Origin: Rhynochetos jubatus
Taxonomy: Eukaryota; Chordata; Aves; Eurypygiformes; Rhynochetidae
Length of the DNA stretch: 64,000 nucleotides
NCBI GenBank assembly: GCA_027574665.1
Contig: CM050650.1
Span: 95,515,086 to 95,579,085, forward strand
Reading direction: 5' to 3'
Shown in pieces: positions 49,451-63,205 of the stretch (the stretch's first letter is position 1; each line of letters opens with the position of its first letter). A program made the translations under genes and the position numbers. The notes beneath the pieces are model-generated. The model was not told the origin of the DNA, searched no databases, and saw only the letters and a program-made list of their open reading frames with translations.

Positions 49451-52400
49451 GAAAAAAGAAAATGTTTCTTATTTTCCAATTTATGCTTGAATTACCCACT
49501 TATATAGAAATTGTAAATATTTTTTTGTTAGCATCCACTGTTTCGTAGTTAAGACTCCACAATTCAGTAAGATATTACTGAGACAATGTCACAATATGTC
49601 TCACATACAATGCCGTAGTACATAGTTCATAGCCTAAACACAGATACAGAGATTGGTCTGTAGCACTTTTAAAAATGGATTTAAAATCCATTAGTTTTAC
49701 AAAAGAGGGAAAGTTTCTTATAAAAATTCACAGAATAGAGCCATTATGAGGCCAATGTCTTTAATTACATCATCTTATACTATTTTTATCATATATTGGT
49801 ACACTGTATCTTCCTTTTCATGGAAGGATTTGTTGCATTTAAACTCTGCTTATCATTATACACTTCTGGGCATCTTTATTGTATGTAATATTTTTTTTTT
49901 CTCTACCACATTCATGAAAAAACCTCTATCAAACTAAACTTATTTTGAATATAAGGATAATAATTTGTATGTAACAGATTTATTTATTGCACACAGAGTC
50001 AGTCTTAATTTAGCTATTTATATACATCATTCTTGTTCCAGTCTAAAATAATCCCAAATGATTCATAGAAGTATATATATAACCCAATAGTAAATCAACA
50101 ATAATTCATCTTTTCTTAATTATCCAGATAAATAAAACTATCAAAAAATTAATAATTATTTACTCATGACTATGTAACTCACAAAACAAGAAACATTGTC
50201 AAAAATCCTGAGGTTATTCCAAAAATAAATACAGAGTTTATTAAACATGAAACTCCGCTTGTTCTTGATTTCCTGTTAGTCTCAGGACAGCTTTATTCTG
50301 AGACTGAGTTAAATTGCAATTCTCAAGGTCAGTTTTGAGAATTTATATTATATAAAATTGTGAGTTAAAAGTTTTACTTTTAAGTGATGTAGGATTTTTT
50401 TGATCTGATCTGAAAACAGATTTCATATGGTCTGTAATTTGTCATTGTAAAAGGAAGGCTAATTACAGTCATAGCATTGAAACTGTAATGGTAAAAGAAA
50501 GAGACTGAAAATAAAGCATAATTCAGTCCTAAAGGACCATTCCTTAGATGCCAGCATAAAACTTCTCTCTTCCCCAATAAATTTTCTGTTCACAGAATAA
50601 GATAGACTATTATCCCTAATGATTGATTTCTCCCTGTAGTCCACAGATTAAAAGACATGGAAGATGAGATAGGATTGATAAGCCATACTGTCTGGTTAGT
50701 AAAACTTTTATGTGTATTTGCATATCTAAAAATATATTCTTATCACTGCAAGAGTATGACAAAACCTTCAGTTTTAGTTCTCACAGGAAACTGTGAGCAG
50801 AAACCTGAAAAATTTAGGGACAGTTTTAAGGAAGGTGAAGTTTGATAATACAAACTTTCAGTTCAAAGCACTTCATCTGGCCTTATGAAGTGATCTGATT
50901 ACCAGATCAACTCCAAATAATGTTATAAACAAGGCTGCTTCAAAGATCTGTTACTCCCCTGCACTGTCTGTATAAAATATAACCTACGAAAAGAGCACTG
51001 TTCTGTGATGTGGGATATCTAGTCCTGTATTTTTTTTTCATAGTGATTACTGATGAACAAAAAAGGGCATTTTAAAGGATGAATTAATATTTGAAACCGT
51101 AGTCCTGTAACCCAAGAAATACGTCAGTGCTATGTCTAATAAAACTTTTGCCACCATTGAAGCCTGAAGAATTATCTAGTCTTGACTTGGCCTGAGCTCA
51201 CTTTAGGTTGTTTAAGCTGACGTAAATATTGCTTAATGGTTGGGTAATGAGTGACTGTCTTGGGGTTTTCCTTATGAAAATACCATACATGCTAAAAATT
51301 TAACAAATCAGTATAAGGGATCAGTGTAGAAGAGCAAGTAAGCAGTCCACATTAGCAAACATATGAAAGTAACACTTAGTTGGATAAAGACAGAGAAGGA
51401 AGAAATCCCTCTCCATCAAACCTGTATTCTCACAGTGAATAACATCTGGCATCGCAAACCCTTTGCAACCTCTTGTGGAGTAAGGGAGGTACCATCAACC
51501 TCAGGGCTTAGGTAGTGGAAGATTGAATACAGCACCAGAGAAATAAAGGTAGGTATAAGAAAAGGGTTGTTTATGTCTGACAGTAAACTTCTCTGAAGGG
51601 GACATTAGTTCATTAATTGTATAATTCAGTTTGTATTTGTATAATTATCATAAGACTAATACCAACTATGTTGTTATATTTTAATTAAAAGTTTGGTAAT
51701 TGATAAAGCATTAATTAGATTAACAGAAAATTCATGGATACACTTACAAGGTAGCACCTTTTACCCACAGCATAATTTTGAATGCAACTTGAGATGTGGG
51801 AAATGAAAGCACTGTGGTAATACTGAATATTATCATTTGGCAACCAGATTAACTCAGGTAGGATTTTTAGCCAATAAGATTCTACCTATAAGCCTGTTGA
51901 CATTCTCTCTCCTTTGATCCAAAGCTATGTTAAAAGTTTATTTCTTGCTAAGCACTCAGTCAGAAATATATTTATCTAAAAACATAATAATGGAAATAAT
52001 GACCCCATCCTTAAAGCGTATTTTGTGTGCAGATATATTATCCAATTTAGTCTTCTCTTTGATTACACTAACTACCTTTTTGGGTAATTCATCTTTACAA
52101 TACTGATTCAAACTTTTTCTTGGTGTGTACAGTCAAAATGTTACACTAAGATAAAACAATTTCATACTAGATATATTCCTCAGTTTGTATGTTCTTTGTT
52201 AAACACACTCATACATTTGGAAATATGAAAACAAATGAGTTTTCACCATAACTTAAATGCTCGTGATTTTTCATGGTTTCCCATATAAACCGGTACTTTC
52301 CTTTCATCACTGAGTTTAATGTAAGGACTATTCTATTCAGCAAGAATTGCTTCAAGTTTTTAAATAATTTTACGACTGAGTCTCTGGTTTAATTGTTCAT

Positions 52401-52535
52401 GTGTGTTATTTGTAAGTTTATTTGCATGGGTTTAATTTTGGTCCAAATTTAAAATGTATTTCGTAAAACTGTAGGGTCACAGGAGTGAAAAGTTTTAATG
52501 ATAGAAGCCCTGTAGCACAATGGTTGTTTTCTCGT

Positions 52536-52616
52536 TTGTTTGGGGTTTTGTTTGTTTGTTTGGGGTTTTGTTTGTTTGTTTGTTTGTTTCTCCCCCCCCC
52601 CCCCCCCCCCCCCCCC
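52536..52616. repeat. (TTTG)n array ending in a C25 tract
   Basis: Repeated GTTT units, broken twice by GGGGTTTT, lead directly into 25 consecutive C (52592-52616). The minus strand is therefore a G25 run beside A/C repeats. Such tracts are prone to replication slippage and can form quadruplex or i-motif structures. The frames on both strands here (glycine or proline runs) are shadows of the repeat. Confidence 0.93.
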
Positions 52617-55600
52617 GAAGTTTTGTAAAAATCATTATTCAGATTGATTTTGTTTGGAGTTTTTTTCTGAATACTCAAAGTTTACTATTCTTATTTTCTT
52701 TTGCACTCTCCAAGGGTGATTTATTATTGTGCTTACTTTTGTAATTGACAAGGTGGCAAAAATATTTTAATTAAGAGTCTTCTTAGATTCTGTTAGTCTT
52801 ACAATTTGTGGTTAGAAATATGTTTGCTTCTCTTTGGAAACTCAACGTTCAGTGTTAAATTACTGAAAACTAAAGACTGCTCCTGATGAAAATAATTATT
52901 GCTTGTTTAAGGAAGTATGCAATTAAGTAATCATTAATTTCTCCAGGATTTTTTCATAATTACTTAAATTTATTGATTTATTTTTAAAGTAGGTACTTCT
53001 GGCACTCAGATGATTGACCTTTTATTTATTATTAAAATCCATATATCAGTTCTGAGAAGTGAAACTAAAACATCTGTATTATTTGTTAAAGTTGTTTCCA
53101 GTTTCAAATTCCTGGGGAAAAAACATTCTACTTATAGTAAATTTCTGAGAAAGAAACAGCAATTTTATATGGTTTTGAACTGGTTTTCTGTCTTCAGGTC
53201 AGATTTTTATCTGTTATGCTGGTTTAGTCTTAAAATGACAGCTCTTCACCTTAATATTAATAGTTTCTGTTTCTTGTGAGGATTAGGAAGCAAAGTGAAT
53301 AGCTAAGACATTTCTATTGTTCTTCAGAGCTTGCCAAAATGTCAGGGAGTGAAAATAGATGACAGTCTTGACTACATTGTTCAGACCTTTGTTTTCAGCT
53401 TGAAAACTGAAATATTTTAATTTACTAAGCAGAAACAGAGAAAATAATTTAACTGTATATTGAGAAGGAAAAGTAAACTAGACCCTGGAGAAATAAAAAT
53501 AGGACTCTAGTTAGAGCTCCCTGATGCAGCTGGTATTATACACTGATAAATTTTGTTGAGAAATTGAAAAGAAGTACCTAGAAATTAAATTCTTATTTTT
53601 GATGTCTGTTCACTAATTAATACATAAACTGGAGGGCTCCATTAAAGATACTGGATATAAAGAAAATTACAAACTATGTTGCAGGAGGGAACAGAACGTA
53701 ATAAAATTCTGGTACTTAGAAAAAGAAAGAAAACTAAAAGAAGAAAGGAAAGGTTCTAGGAAGTGTGTTAAAGGACACGGGTACATGGATACTTACAGAA
53801 AGTAAAGAAGTGGAAAAGGTAAAAAATGTTCATGTTTTATATGTTACCCAGACATCTATTAATAGTTTTTAAATATCTCATAATCATTTTAAAGTCCTTG
53901 TTTGTAACCATTTCTCCTATAATGCAGAACTTCGTTGGTTTGTTTTTCTTTATTTCAAAGACAGGAAAGGTAACATCAGCTCCTCTGCAGCTTAAGGAGA
54001 GTGAGTGCTTAAGCAGACTGAAGGATCTAGGATAGGTACCCCATATCACACAGGAATGATGCATTTATTCATGGCCTGGAATTTGGTATTTCTTAGTTCT
54101 GTATTATAACATAGATTACTATCTTTAGTATATCTTCTGACGAAACATATCTGAGTCAATATGTTCACTATTTAAGATACAAATTCAGGTTATTTCACCA
54201 TCCACAGATGAAGGTGACCCATGTAGAATATCAAAGTAGTGCTATTCAGGAAGCACAACAGAAGTGTGCTGTAATGTTAGTATTTGATTTGGTGGTTGAT
54301 TTTCAACTTAGATATACAATGGAATAATTTTCTTGAATCGGGGTTTATATCTTTTTCATTTTATTAGAGCTGAGATTTTTTGAACTTTTGTGTACAGAAC
54401 AATAAAATCTTTTTAAATCATCAGCGTTTGCAATTTCACCATTTTTAGAATGTTTCAGGGTTTATTCCTTAATGCAAACTTTTGCTTCATAACATAGAAT
54501 ACTAAAAATTCAGAATGATGAAATTGGAATGAAAAATTGTCATTCTGAGAAAATGACGATTTTACCTAGACCTAAAAGAACTGCTGATTGATTGTTTGTT
54601 TTTAGGTAAGTAAATTTATGTCTATTTGAAGATTTACTTGTAATGTCCATAAATAATTTACTGAATTTCAAGTTCTGATGACCACATATCTGATCAAAAA
54701 TAACCTAAAACTTATTTGGAAAACCTCTATTAAATAATGTATTTTTTTCTTATGGGTCATGGAGTAGACCAGACATCAGTACATGTGTGCAGGTCTGGAA
54801 TTCACTTCCACAGAGGTCAAAAGAGAAAATTAACATTTATGCTGCTTTGTTAAACTGATAGAATATGTTGGCCTTTGCAAAAAAAAATATTTTTTTTTAA
54901 AAAAGGATACTATTTGGCTGACAGTATACCACTGAACTTTGACCACAACATAATTTTAACTATTTAATGACATAGTATTTTGATTTTTATTCTTCACTTA
55001 AGTTTTGCAGTTGCATTAATTGCCATGTCCTTTACATACTTAACTGGCCTCTCCCTACACCCAGATAATTAGAAGTTTAATCATGATATTTAATATGTTG
55101 TAAGCTAGGTTGGGAATTGAAAATAAGCAGCAGTAAATAACATCATAAATATTTTTTTACCTTTTCTTTGTGTTTGTAAAAATATTTAATGAAACATCAA
55201 GCTTAGTAGACTGAATGCATTGTTACTTCATGTCTAGGAAAGATATCACTTTAGGGATGTATTCTGAAGTTTACTTTAATACTTATTACCTTTTGCTTTT
55301 TAAAAATAAATTATTTCTACTTAGAATTCCTTATCTGTAATAGTTATAAGAATAATGAAAAGTAGAGCTTCAGTAATATAATTTCAAATTCTACTTATAA
55401 CGTAGCAAATTAAATAGTTTTTTGTATTTACTAAATAATGGCTACTTTTTTTCCAGGTGCAACTGTGACATGATTGGAATGTTCTCCAAACTTCTTTGAA
55501 TTTCTGGACACTCAAGGTTTTATCTGTAAATTTGAAAAAAACTTTTTGAATTTTTAGTCTTATATATTTTATTTAGTCACCTTATTTTCATCAGCCTAAC

Positions 55601-56609
55601 ATGAAGACATTATTCCTAACCTAATATCTTTTTAGTATTACAAATTTAATCTTTTTATTCCCCCTATTGCTAAAGGTATGAACTGTAATATTTGGAGATT
55701 TAAGTTCTGGATTACAAATATAGCAGAAGATAGCTACATACAGGGCTGTGAAAACAAACCAGTAAATTGCAAGTGAAAATTCTACACTTCCTAAGGGGAA
55801 ATAATTCTGAAATTTACTTTGTAATGTATAGACAAACACCAAAGAAAGTTATTGAATTTGATGGTCACTTTTCATTGACCTAATGCTACTGTAAAACTAT
55901 TGATTCCAAGAAAGCTACTTCTGATTTGCATAATTTTACAAAATATAGTAAATAAGCAATTTTACAAAGCCAATGAATTAGTGTTGTGAAAAAGTGTTCT
56001 TATAATCTGTTTTTTATTCTATAGTTTCATTCTCTCTCTCAGGTCTTTAATTCATTTCTCCTTTCTTTAGTTTGTTTTATTTTTCAGTTTTTATGTGCTT
56101 TGTTCTTATGCCACCTTTACTATGATTCACCAATACAAAAAAAGTAGGGATAATCTTTTCTACCCCATGCTCCTGAGTTTGACCTTTAGGAGTCTTTCAA
56201 GTAATAGTTAGAGGCTGTTTTATAAACTTTTCACTCATGGTAGGAGGAGTGGCTGCTCAGTGGGGCATAATCATATAAATCACTGATCACAACTGTTCAA
56301 ACTGTGAGTTTTAATCTGTTTTTCCTGTATGTATATAAGCGAAGATGTTCTGTAATGTTAAGATTTTAATTTCTACTTGATTTATTTTCAGTTTTCTTGA
56401 ATTTCTATTTTTGTTTTGCTTTTTCAGTGTCACTGAGTGTTGGTTTCTAAATCTGGAAGAAGGATTTCTACACTGGATTTCTTACAATTTGCTCTAGAGC
56501 TGTCAAAATTTGGTTAAAAACTGTAACACATTAATAAACTCTTTGATGTGTGGTATTTAACCTTGTACACAACGAAACACTTATTGACCTTTTAATTATA
56601 TTATTACAA

Positions 56610-56985
56610 GTTATTCAAAGTGCTTTATTCCCTCCCTTGAGAGGGCTCTTCGGCTAAAACATAATTTTCTCAGTCCAGGGCACAGTGGGTACCAGCAGCA
56701 ACCCGGGATCAAGAGACAGGAACAGCAGGGGCTCCCTAGGTGTCCATCAGGGCAGGACTTGGCGGCCAAGGCCCATCCCACCACTCCAGCCAGGAGCACA
56801 CTGGGCTAGCCTCAGCCCTGGGCATTGGGCATCTCTTTGGAGACAAGAATAGGCTGTGACTTTGGCTCATGAGCTAACAGGGATGTGGTGGGGCTGCAGT
56901 TCAGGCTGGGGCCATAGTGGAGTCCAGCTGAAAACAGTCCAGTTGAAAGCAAAGACCAATCTTGTTTGCCCTATGCTCCAGAACC
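56610..56985. other. Isolated GC-rich segment of unknown origin
   Basis: About 375 bases of clearly higher GC content sit inside AT-rich DNA. Plus-strand landmarks are CTTGAGAGGGCTCTTCGG, GCAACCCGGGATCAAGAGAC, CCTAGGTGTCCATCAGGGCA and GGGCTGCAGTTCAGGCTGGG. On the minus strand it ends with GGGAATAAAGCACTTTG, which contains a canonical AATAAA. This would fit the 3' end of a transcript or an LTR polyadenylation region. There is no poly(A) tail, no TG/CA pair with a duplication and no convincing open frame; the 62-codon minus-strand frame shows no domain. I do not recognise the family. Confidence 0.5.
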
Positions 56986-59945
56986 ACATCTTTGAAGTAT
57001 AACATACAACATTCTAATTCTCCACAAATATGCTTTAAGGAAATGAAAAAAGAATCCCACCTAACTGCAAAAAAACCTTAAATCCTGTTTTGACATGCAG
57101 CTTCAATATTCTACCAGGTATGGCTTGTACCGGGCAATCCAAAAGGATTCAAGGCATAAAAATGTTGCTTTTTCCCAACAGTAAACAGGCAAGGATTGAG
57201 AAACTGGAAAAATAAAAGGGGAGTGGGGAAGGGGGACACATAAGTATGAAATTCATCTTTATTTATAACAAAATGGAAAGACGTTTATTTTTTACAACTA
57301 TGTTAACTGTAAGTTCTGAAAATGGACCATTCCTTAATTAAACCAAGAGCTTAAAGAGCTGGTCAACTTATTGAAAATTATTGAATTTCATCCATGATTT
57401 TTTCTTACATTTTCTGAAGTGATACCTAAATTTTCCAGTTATCCCTAATCTTCTGCTTTTCTCACTATTCAATCTTCTTTTCTAGTTAGCTGCTGTGAAT
57501 ATCTTTGATTGAAAATAAATTATCTTAATCAAACAATATTCTTTTATTTACCTAGAGCCTTAATAGAAAGCATGTCATCTCTTTATGCTTTTATTAGTCA
57601 ACATCACTTTTGCCTGCCATTGTTAGCTAATGTGCATTTAATTTACAAAGCTGTTATTTATATAAGAAAACTGTGTTTGGTAATATATAAATCATCATAT
57701 TGTTTGTTATTGCTCTTTGGAAAGGAATGACCTTAATTTTACATTGTTACTCAGAAATTTTCCCAGAAGGAATATTCAAGCACCCTAAAGTTTCAAAGCT
57801 TTATAAACATCCTTTGACACTCACTGCTTCATAATGCTGCTTATGTATTTCAGTGTCAGTCAGTGCTCTTCAAAAATAAATGAAATGTTCTGGGAAACAA
57901 ATGAAAAAAAAAGAAAAGCTGTTCACAACAATTTGTTCACATAAACACAGTAGAAATGTTTTCTGTATCCTTTTGGTATTCAGTAATTGGCATACTTGAG
58001 CAGTTGTGCTCTTTGGACCAGTACTGTCTATATAAAATCATAAAGTCATGCTCAGAAGATCTGGTGTGGAGTTTCCACAAATAATGGATATTTCCACTGG
58101 TAGAAATTTCATTGTGCCATCCTGCTTATGGAACATGTGGGCATGGGGCCATTTTGGTGTCAAAATAAGGAGTGGAAATGATTGAAACTTTTTGGCTTAA
58201 CTAAATGTTTGGTTTAATCTAAATAATGTCATATGCCTAATTGTTATAAAACTCTTTTTAAAAGGTGTTTACAAAGGTTAATAAATTCTGGTCTTTTTTA
58301 TTGGAGGAAAAAAAAAAAAAAGGACCCCAGTGGTCATGTCCCTCAAATTTGGCCATAAAACAAATTAATATAGTACAAACTACTGCTTACGAAGTCTAAG
58401 GTTCTACCAGAGGGCTGTTCATCCCTGTCCATTAGCTATAGGTGGAATGTGAATTATAAATTTAGCCTAGATGTCTCATTATTACTTTCACAAAATGATT
58501 TTCACAAAAAATCACAGAAAACTACTAGCAGATGTACAAATTTTATTGATCCTCTAGGCTATTTGCATGATCTCACTGAACTATTTCAATTACATGTAAA
58601 CAGGTAAAATGTTTCCAAACTAAATGATCCAACTTTTAACTTTAAAAGAGAAGTTTTAATTTGTTTCTGGTAAACAAATTTAAAGATAAAACTTGGATTA
58701 TGTCATTGGCTGCCTTTTTCATTGATAACATTTCAACTGGTTACTGAGTTGTTCAGAGTATTTGCTTTTAGGATAGCACAGGAACACACTGAATTTCCTA
58801 GTATGGGAACAACTATGAAACTCTATTAATAACAGTTAAAATTGCTTCTCCGAGTGTTCAGGCAGGGCTGTATATTAAAATTTCAGGAAAACTTGATCCT
58901 CACTTCTCCTTTTTTCTCCTCTTATTCACTAGATATGTTTCAGATGAACTTGCAAATCCATAGACAGAAAGAAAAAGGTTCTGAAATGCATGCAACAAGC
59001 AATGCAGTCTTATTGTAGCTTAAACTTCAAAAGTTCATTTAAAATACGCTGTTTCTTTAAGAATTATTTTTTTCTGTGTTGGGCTTCTTCCAAACTGGAT
59101 CATCTGAGTGGTTCACATATGAAAATTGGTCAAATTGATAGAAGTAACTTTGAACAAAAGATAAAGACTGCCAGATAATGTGAGGCCTTGTAGATGAACA
59201 AGTGACTGACTACCTTTTATCTATTTCTGTAGTCAAGAGCATTACGTTACTGTTCAATACGTAACATGAGAACTTAAAATCAAAGTTAGAGAACTAGTCT
59301 CTCACATGTACTTGAAATTTTGACTGCAGGGGGTTCAAATACTCCTTCATATAAACATGTAGCTATGAAACATTGTGTGTGATGCAAACTCTGCAGTATA
59401 ATAGGAAAATAATATGTTTGTAAGTAAGTGTCCTAAGCAGCATTTCCTGCATTCAAAAAATTTAGACTATTGTCATATCTATAACCAGTAAATCTTTATA
59501 GACAATGATCAGAAGCTTAAAGAATATTAATAATAATTCAGTTTATGAATCTCCTAAATTAGAATTATGCTGCATCAGGATTATTAAAATAGATTTCACA
59601 AAACCCAAATAGCAAAATCCATTAAGAAAATGTACTGAAGGAGAGAAAAATCTACATTAACTAATTACAAGTTACTGTCTTATTTTGTCATTCCAGTGAT
59701 GATATAAGCTGTTATACCAAATTTTTATTCATTAAGTAATTTGGTAATAATAGTACAAACATGAACATGAACATTAATTAGAAAATAATTCTGAAAGTGG
59801 AGAGATAATTTTAATCTGCTTAACAACAACATACAATGAAAGGCATATGAAGTTCAATTTAAAAAATATGGGGCATCATATATACATTTTCCGATATTTT
59901 ATTAAAATTGGCATATCAAAAATCATCATAACCTAACAATGGTGT
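56986..59945. other. Unassigned AT-rich DNA
   Basis: No gene or element recognised. It contains an A14 run near 58308-58321. Confidence 0.55.
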
Positions 59946-60345
59946 ACAAGGATGCTGAAGGAACTGTGTCTGTTCAAGCTGGAAACCAGAAGGCTGATAT
60001 GGGAACTTACTTACAGTTTTTTATCGTTGTCCACAGCCGTCTAATAGAAGAGTACAGGGAATATGAAAAGAGGTTCTTCTTAAGGGTGCACAGTGATAAG
60101 ACAAGATGTTGGACCACAGAAAATTAAAAATAGATATTAGGAAACCCTTTTCACCATGAGAGTGGTCAAAGACTGGGACAGGTTATCCAGAGAATTTGTG
60201 GAGTCTCCTTCCTTGGAGATATTCATAACTCAGCTGGACATTGCTTTGAGCAGGCTGCTGTAATTAGGTAAGCTTTCAGCAAGGTTTTAGATAAAATGAC
60301 CTCTGAAGACCTACTCTAAATTATTCTAGGACTCTGAAATTTTCA
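59946..60345 (+). mobile_element. CR1 LINE, diverged 3' end
   Basis: Forward CR1 C-terminus: CTGTTCAAGCTGGAAACCAG, AAAAATAGATATTAGGAAAC, CACCATGAGAGTGGTCAAAG, ACTGGGACAGGTTATCCAGA and GGAGTCTCCTTCCTTGGAGA. The 3' UTR then ends with AAAATGACCTCTGAAGACCT and ATTCTAGGACTC, a decayed terminus. The ORF2 frame is broken. It is more diverged than the CR1 copies at 10003 and 25532. Confidence 0.85.
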
Positions 60346-62028
60346 GTTTAAATATTTTTTTTTAACCTCATTTAAAGAAAAACTTATGTACTTCTGAATC
60401 TGGTTAGCCATAGTAATGGCCATTATTGTTCTAGACATTTTATAGTGAGGAGGGCATATACATGAGTACAGTCACATTTTATGTTTCCAAATACTTTTTC
60501 AGAACTGAGACGATCCTTATTCAATTCATGGACTGAAGTAAAAATACAGTGTCTACCCAGATATACTCCGAAATTTATATTTAGGGACATAAAGTCAGTC
60601 TATTTTCAACTTTAAAGTTAATTTTTAAAAGCTGCCAGTAACTAATAACCTTCAGTAAGGTCAAATTTATCAGGATTGGGGAAAGGTTGGATGTAACCTT
60701 GAAAATTGAATAGATATGTCACTTTTCACACATAAACTCTTTTTCTGTTTTTGTTATATAGAAGTGTCTTGTTATTCATTCCAATAACCTACACTGCAAA
60801 TCAGGGATATAATGATATCACAATCTGTTTTATAATTTCCAAGCTAAATATTACAGCCATTATATTGCAAGGAGGAAATGCATTAGACTGTCATGAAATG
60901 CGGTTTTGCACATGAAAAGAATGTTCTAAGGACCTGATAGAAATTGTTATTAAAAAACTATAAGTGATACCAAAATGCTTTATTGAGGTAATCAGTAAAA
61001 AGCACAGTGAAATAAGGTAAGAACATTCATTATTTAGACATCTAATGTTTTTAAAAATAACACTAAAAATAAAATATTATGAATATATGAATTCTGTAAA
61101 TACTGTATCATAAAATGTATTTATTTATTTTATGAAGATATTAATATTTAATTGAGAATCATTGCCCAAATATTTTATTAGGGAAATATATGTTTGACGT
61201 GTCCTCATGTCAAAGACAGTTTGCTCATTCTTTCCACATGTATGTTATATGTATAGTAAAAAAATAATAAAACATTTTTTCTCTTCTGTCTTTAATAACA
61301 ACATTGCTATGAACTATGAGATAAGGGAACAATTTTATTTTGTTGCCACTTTTACTTGAACATTTCTAGGCTTTCCAAATTATGGGTAATTTTTGCAGTC
61401 TCTAGAAATAACACAATGTAATGAAATATTTAAACCAAATAAACCAACAAAAAAGTAGCCCAAATCCACATTTATTTCAAATTGCATCAGATGTGTTCAG
61501 TTAATATTTTTTTCTGCTGAAGTTCATAAATAATTAAGTTTGCAATGATATATTTGCACCATTAGTGTAGTTATGATCAGTATCTTTGCATGAACTGATT
61601 GTGAGGAAAATAATTTTAATTATAGACAGAAATCATTTTAATAAATGCATAATATATTTAATAAATATATAGTTAATTTGCTATACTGATTGTAGGATTT
61701 TTCTTTCATATACTATTATTTCTGAAAATCCACGTACAAAGATACAAGGTGCAAGGACTGACAGTTAGAAAGGAGAGTGGAAAGTAAAAAAGGATAGGGA
61801 AATGAGATTTCAAATTCTTGCACAATTTGTAATTCACAAATATCCACAATCAGATTGAATATTTTATTAACAGCATTCCTTGAAAGTTAGTGTTTTTGAA
61901 CTATTTAGCAAGCAGTAGGGTAAATAATAGAAAAAAACCTGCAAGAGTTAAATAAGAGTATAAAACCATCTGGGATTTTCTCTCAAAAATCATAAAACTA
62001 TATGTACTTCTGTTCAGAACTATTTTAT
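60346..62028. other. Unassigned very AT-rich DNA
   Basis: No gene or element recognised. Confidence 0.55.
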
Positions 62029-62551
62029 TGGGTTTATGTGGCAAGATTTTGGTAGTGGGGGTTGGGGAGAGTAACATGGGAGGTTTCTGTGTGAAAACAC
62101 CAGGAGCTGCCCTCATGGCAGAGACAGCCAGGTCCAGCCAACTTCAGGATTGATGTATTGTTGCCCAGATCTGAGCCTATCAATGACATTGGCTGCACCT
62201 CTTTGATAAAACCTTTCACAAAGGGTAAAACATGCTGTGCAAAAATAGCTGGAAGAGAGGAGTGAGACTATGTGAGAGAAAACTCTGCAGACACCAGTCA
62301 GTGAAACAGGAGGGGGAGGAGGTGCTCCAGGCACCAGAGTCAGCGGAGAGGACCATGGTGATGCAGCTTGTCCCACCATGGTGGAGCAGATATCCACCCT
62401 GCAGCCAGTCCATGAAGGACCCTATGACAGAGCAGGTAGTTATGCCTTGAAGAAAGCTGCAGCCCATGGAGAACCTGTGCTGGAACAGGCTTCTGACAGG
62501 AACTGTGGCCCCATGGGGTACTGACACTAGAGAAGTTTGTTCGTGAAGGAC
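62029..62551 (+). mobile_element. ERV LTR (outer), 5' part, split by nested LTR
   Basis: This is the 5' half of a forward LTR that resumes at 63206. It starts TGGGTTTATGTGGCAAGATT and continues through GGAGGTTTCTGTGTGAAAAC, GAGAGGAGTGAGACTATGTG and GTCAGTGAAACAGGAGGGGG. It then passes a series of modules with CCATGGTGGAGCAGATATCC and CCCATGGAGAACCTGTGCTG, and breaks off in GTTCGTGAAGGAC. It is the best-preserved copy of the repeated-module LTR type in this window. Confidence 0.93.
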
Positions 62552-63205
62552 TGTCGTGGGACAGACACGATGAGCTGATCTCCTAGACCCAATCTGTAAG
62601 ATTTTGTTTCATTCCATAATACATCAAGTGAGTGGTCACTGTTACTCCCATACCATAGGCATTGAGAGGGGGACAGGAGGAAGCCTGCAGAAGCTCAACC
62701 CAGAAGGTGTGTGGACGGGGCGATGTCAGTTCAAAGGATCCTGCTGGCAGTGTGATTTTTTGCTGGCAGCACAGAGGTTTTTTTCTCTCGACAGCCCAGT
62801 CTTTGTCCAGAACGCGTGGCAGGTGATTAGCAGAGAGGTAGCACTTTTTGTCAGGGACATTGCTCTAGGAAGGGGTGGTTGGAAGTTTTTCTTTCCCCCT
62901 GCTTTTTGGGCAGAGTTTGGGAATTTTTTTTTCTTTTGCTGTCCTGGAACCTGGCTGTGTCCATCTGCAGGTGGTGAGATACTGTATAATTTGTTCTATT
63001 TTTCCAGTTCTTTCAATTACTTATTAGCAACAGCATTGTTAGTAACTCTATACATTTCATTTATATAATTAAATAGTTCTTATCTCAACTTCTACAAGCC
63101 TACCTTGTTTTTCCTTCAACCCTTCCTCACTGGGAGCTGGGGGGAGGGGTGGAGTGGTAGAGTGACTGTTGGTGCTTAATTGCCTGACAGGGCTAAACCA
63201 CGACA
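62552..63205 (+). mobile_element. ERV solo LTR (inner), nested in another LTR
   Basis: The 654-base LTR begins TGTCGTGGGACAGACACGAT and ends GGGCTAAACCACGACA, with TG and CA termini. It is the same type as the LTR at 24821, with 29 identical bases at 62599-62627 and 24870-24898. The two share the ATTTTTCC/TTACTTATTAGCAA stretch, the ATTAAA signal (63068-63073 here) and the TGGTGCTTAATT end block. It is about 57 bases shorter. The host flanks are AGGAC and CATAG, so no target duplication is visible. A few host bases appear to be missing at the junction. Confidence 0.9.

Larger units (their letters stand above)
48863..56609. other. Unassigned AT-rich DNA, 7.7 kb
   Basis: No gene, RNA or mobile element recognised. 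It has A18 at 49433-49450 and the TTTG/C25 tract at 52536-52616. Open frames are up to about 89 codons and look random. Confidence 0.55.

Noticed and set aside
52418..52744. Frames with polyglycine or polyproline on both strands
   Set aside because: Created by the C25 tract and the TTTG array.
59330..59345. GGGGTTCAAATACTCC, resembling a tRNA or SINE B box
   Set aside because: No A box, cloverleaf arms or terminator at the right distances, so a tRNA or tRNA-derived SINE is not supported.
62604..63068. 154-codon frame in the inner LTR, resembling a 141-codon frame at 24875-25300
   Set aside because: Both begin at the same LTR position with MFHSIIHQ. However, a shared downstream segment (GGEILYNLFYF) is in this frame at 62 kb and in a different frame (25125-25376) at 25 kb. 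DNA is conserved and the reading frame is not, so it is not coding.
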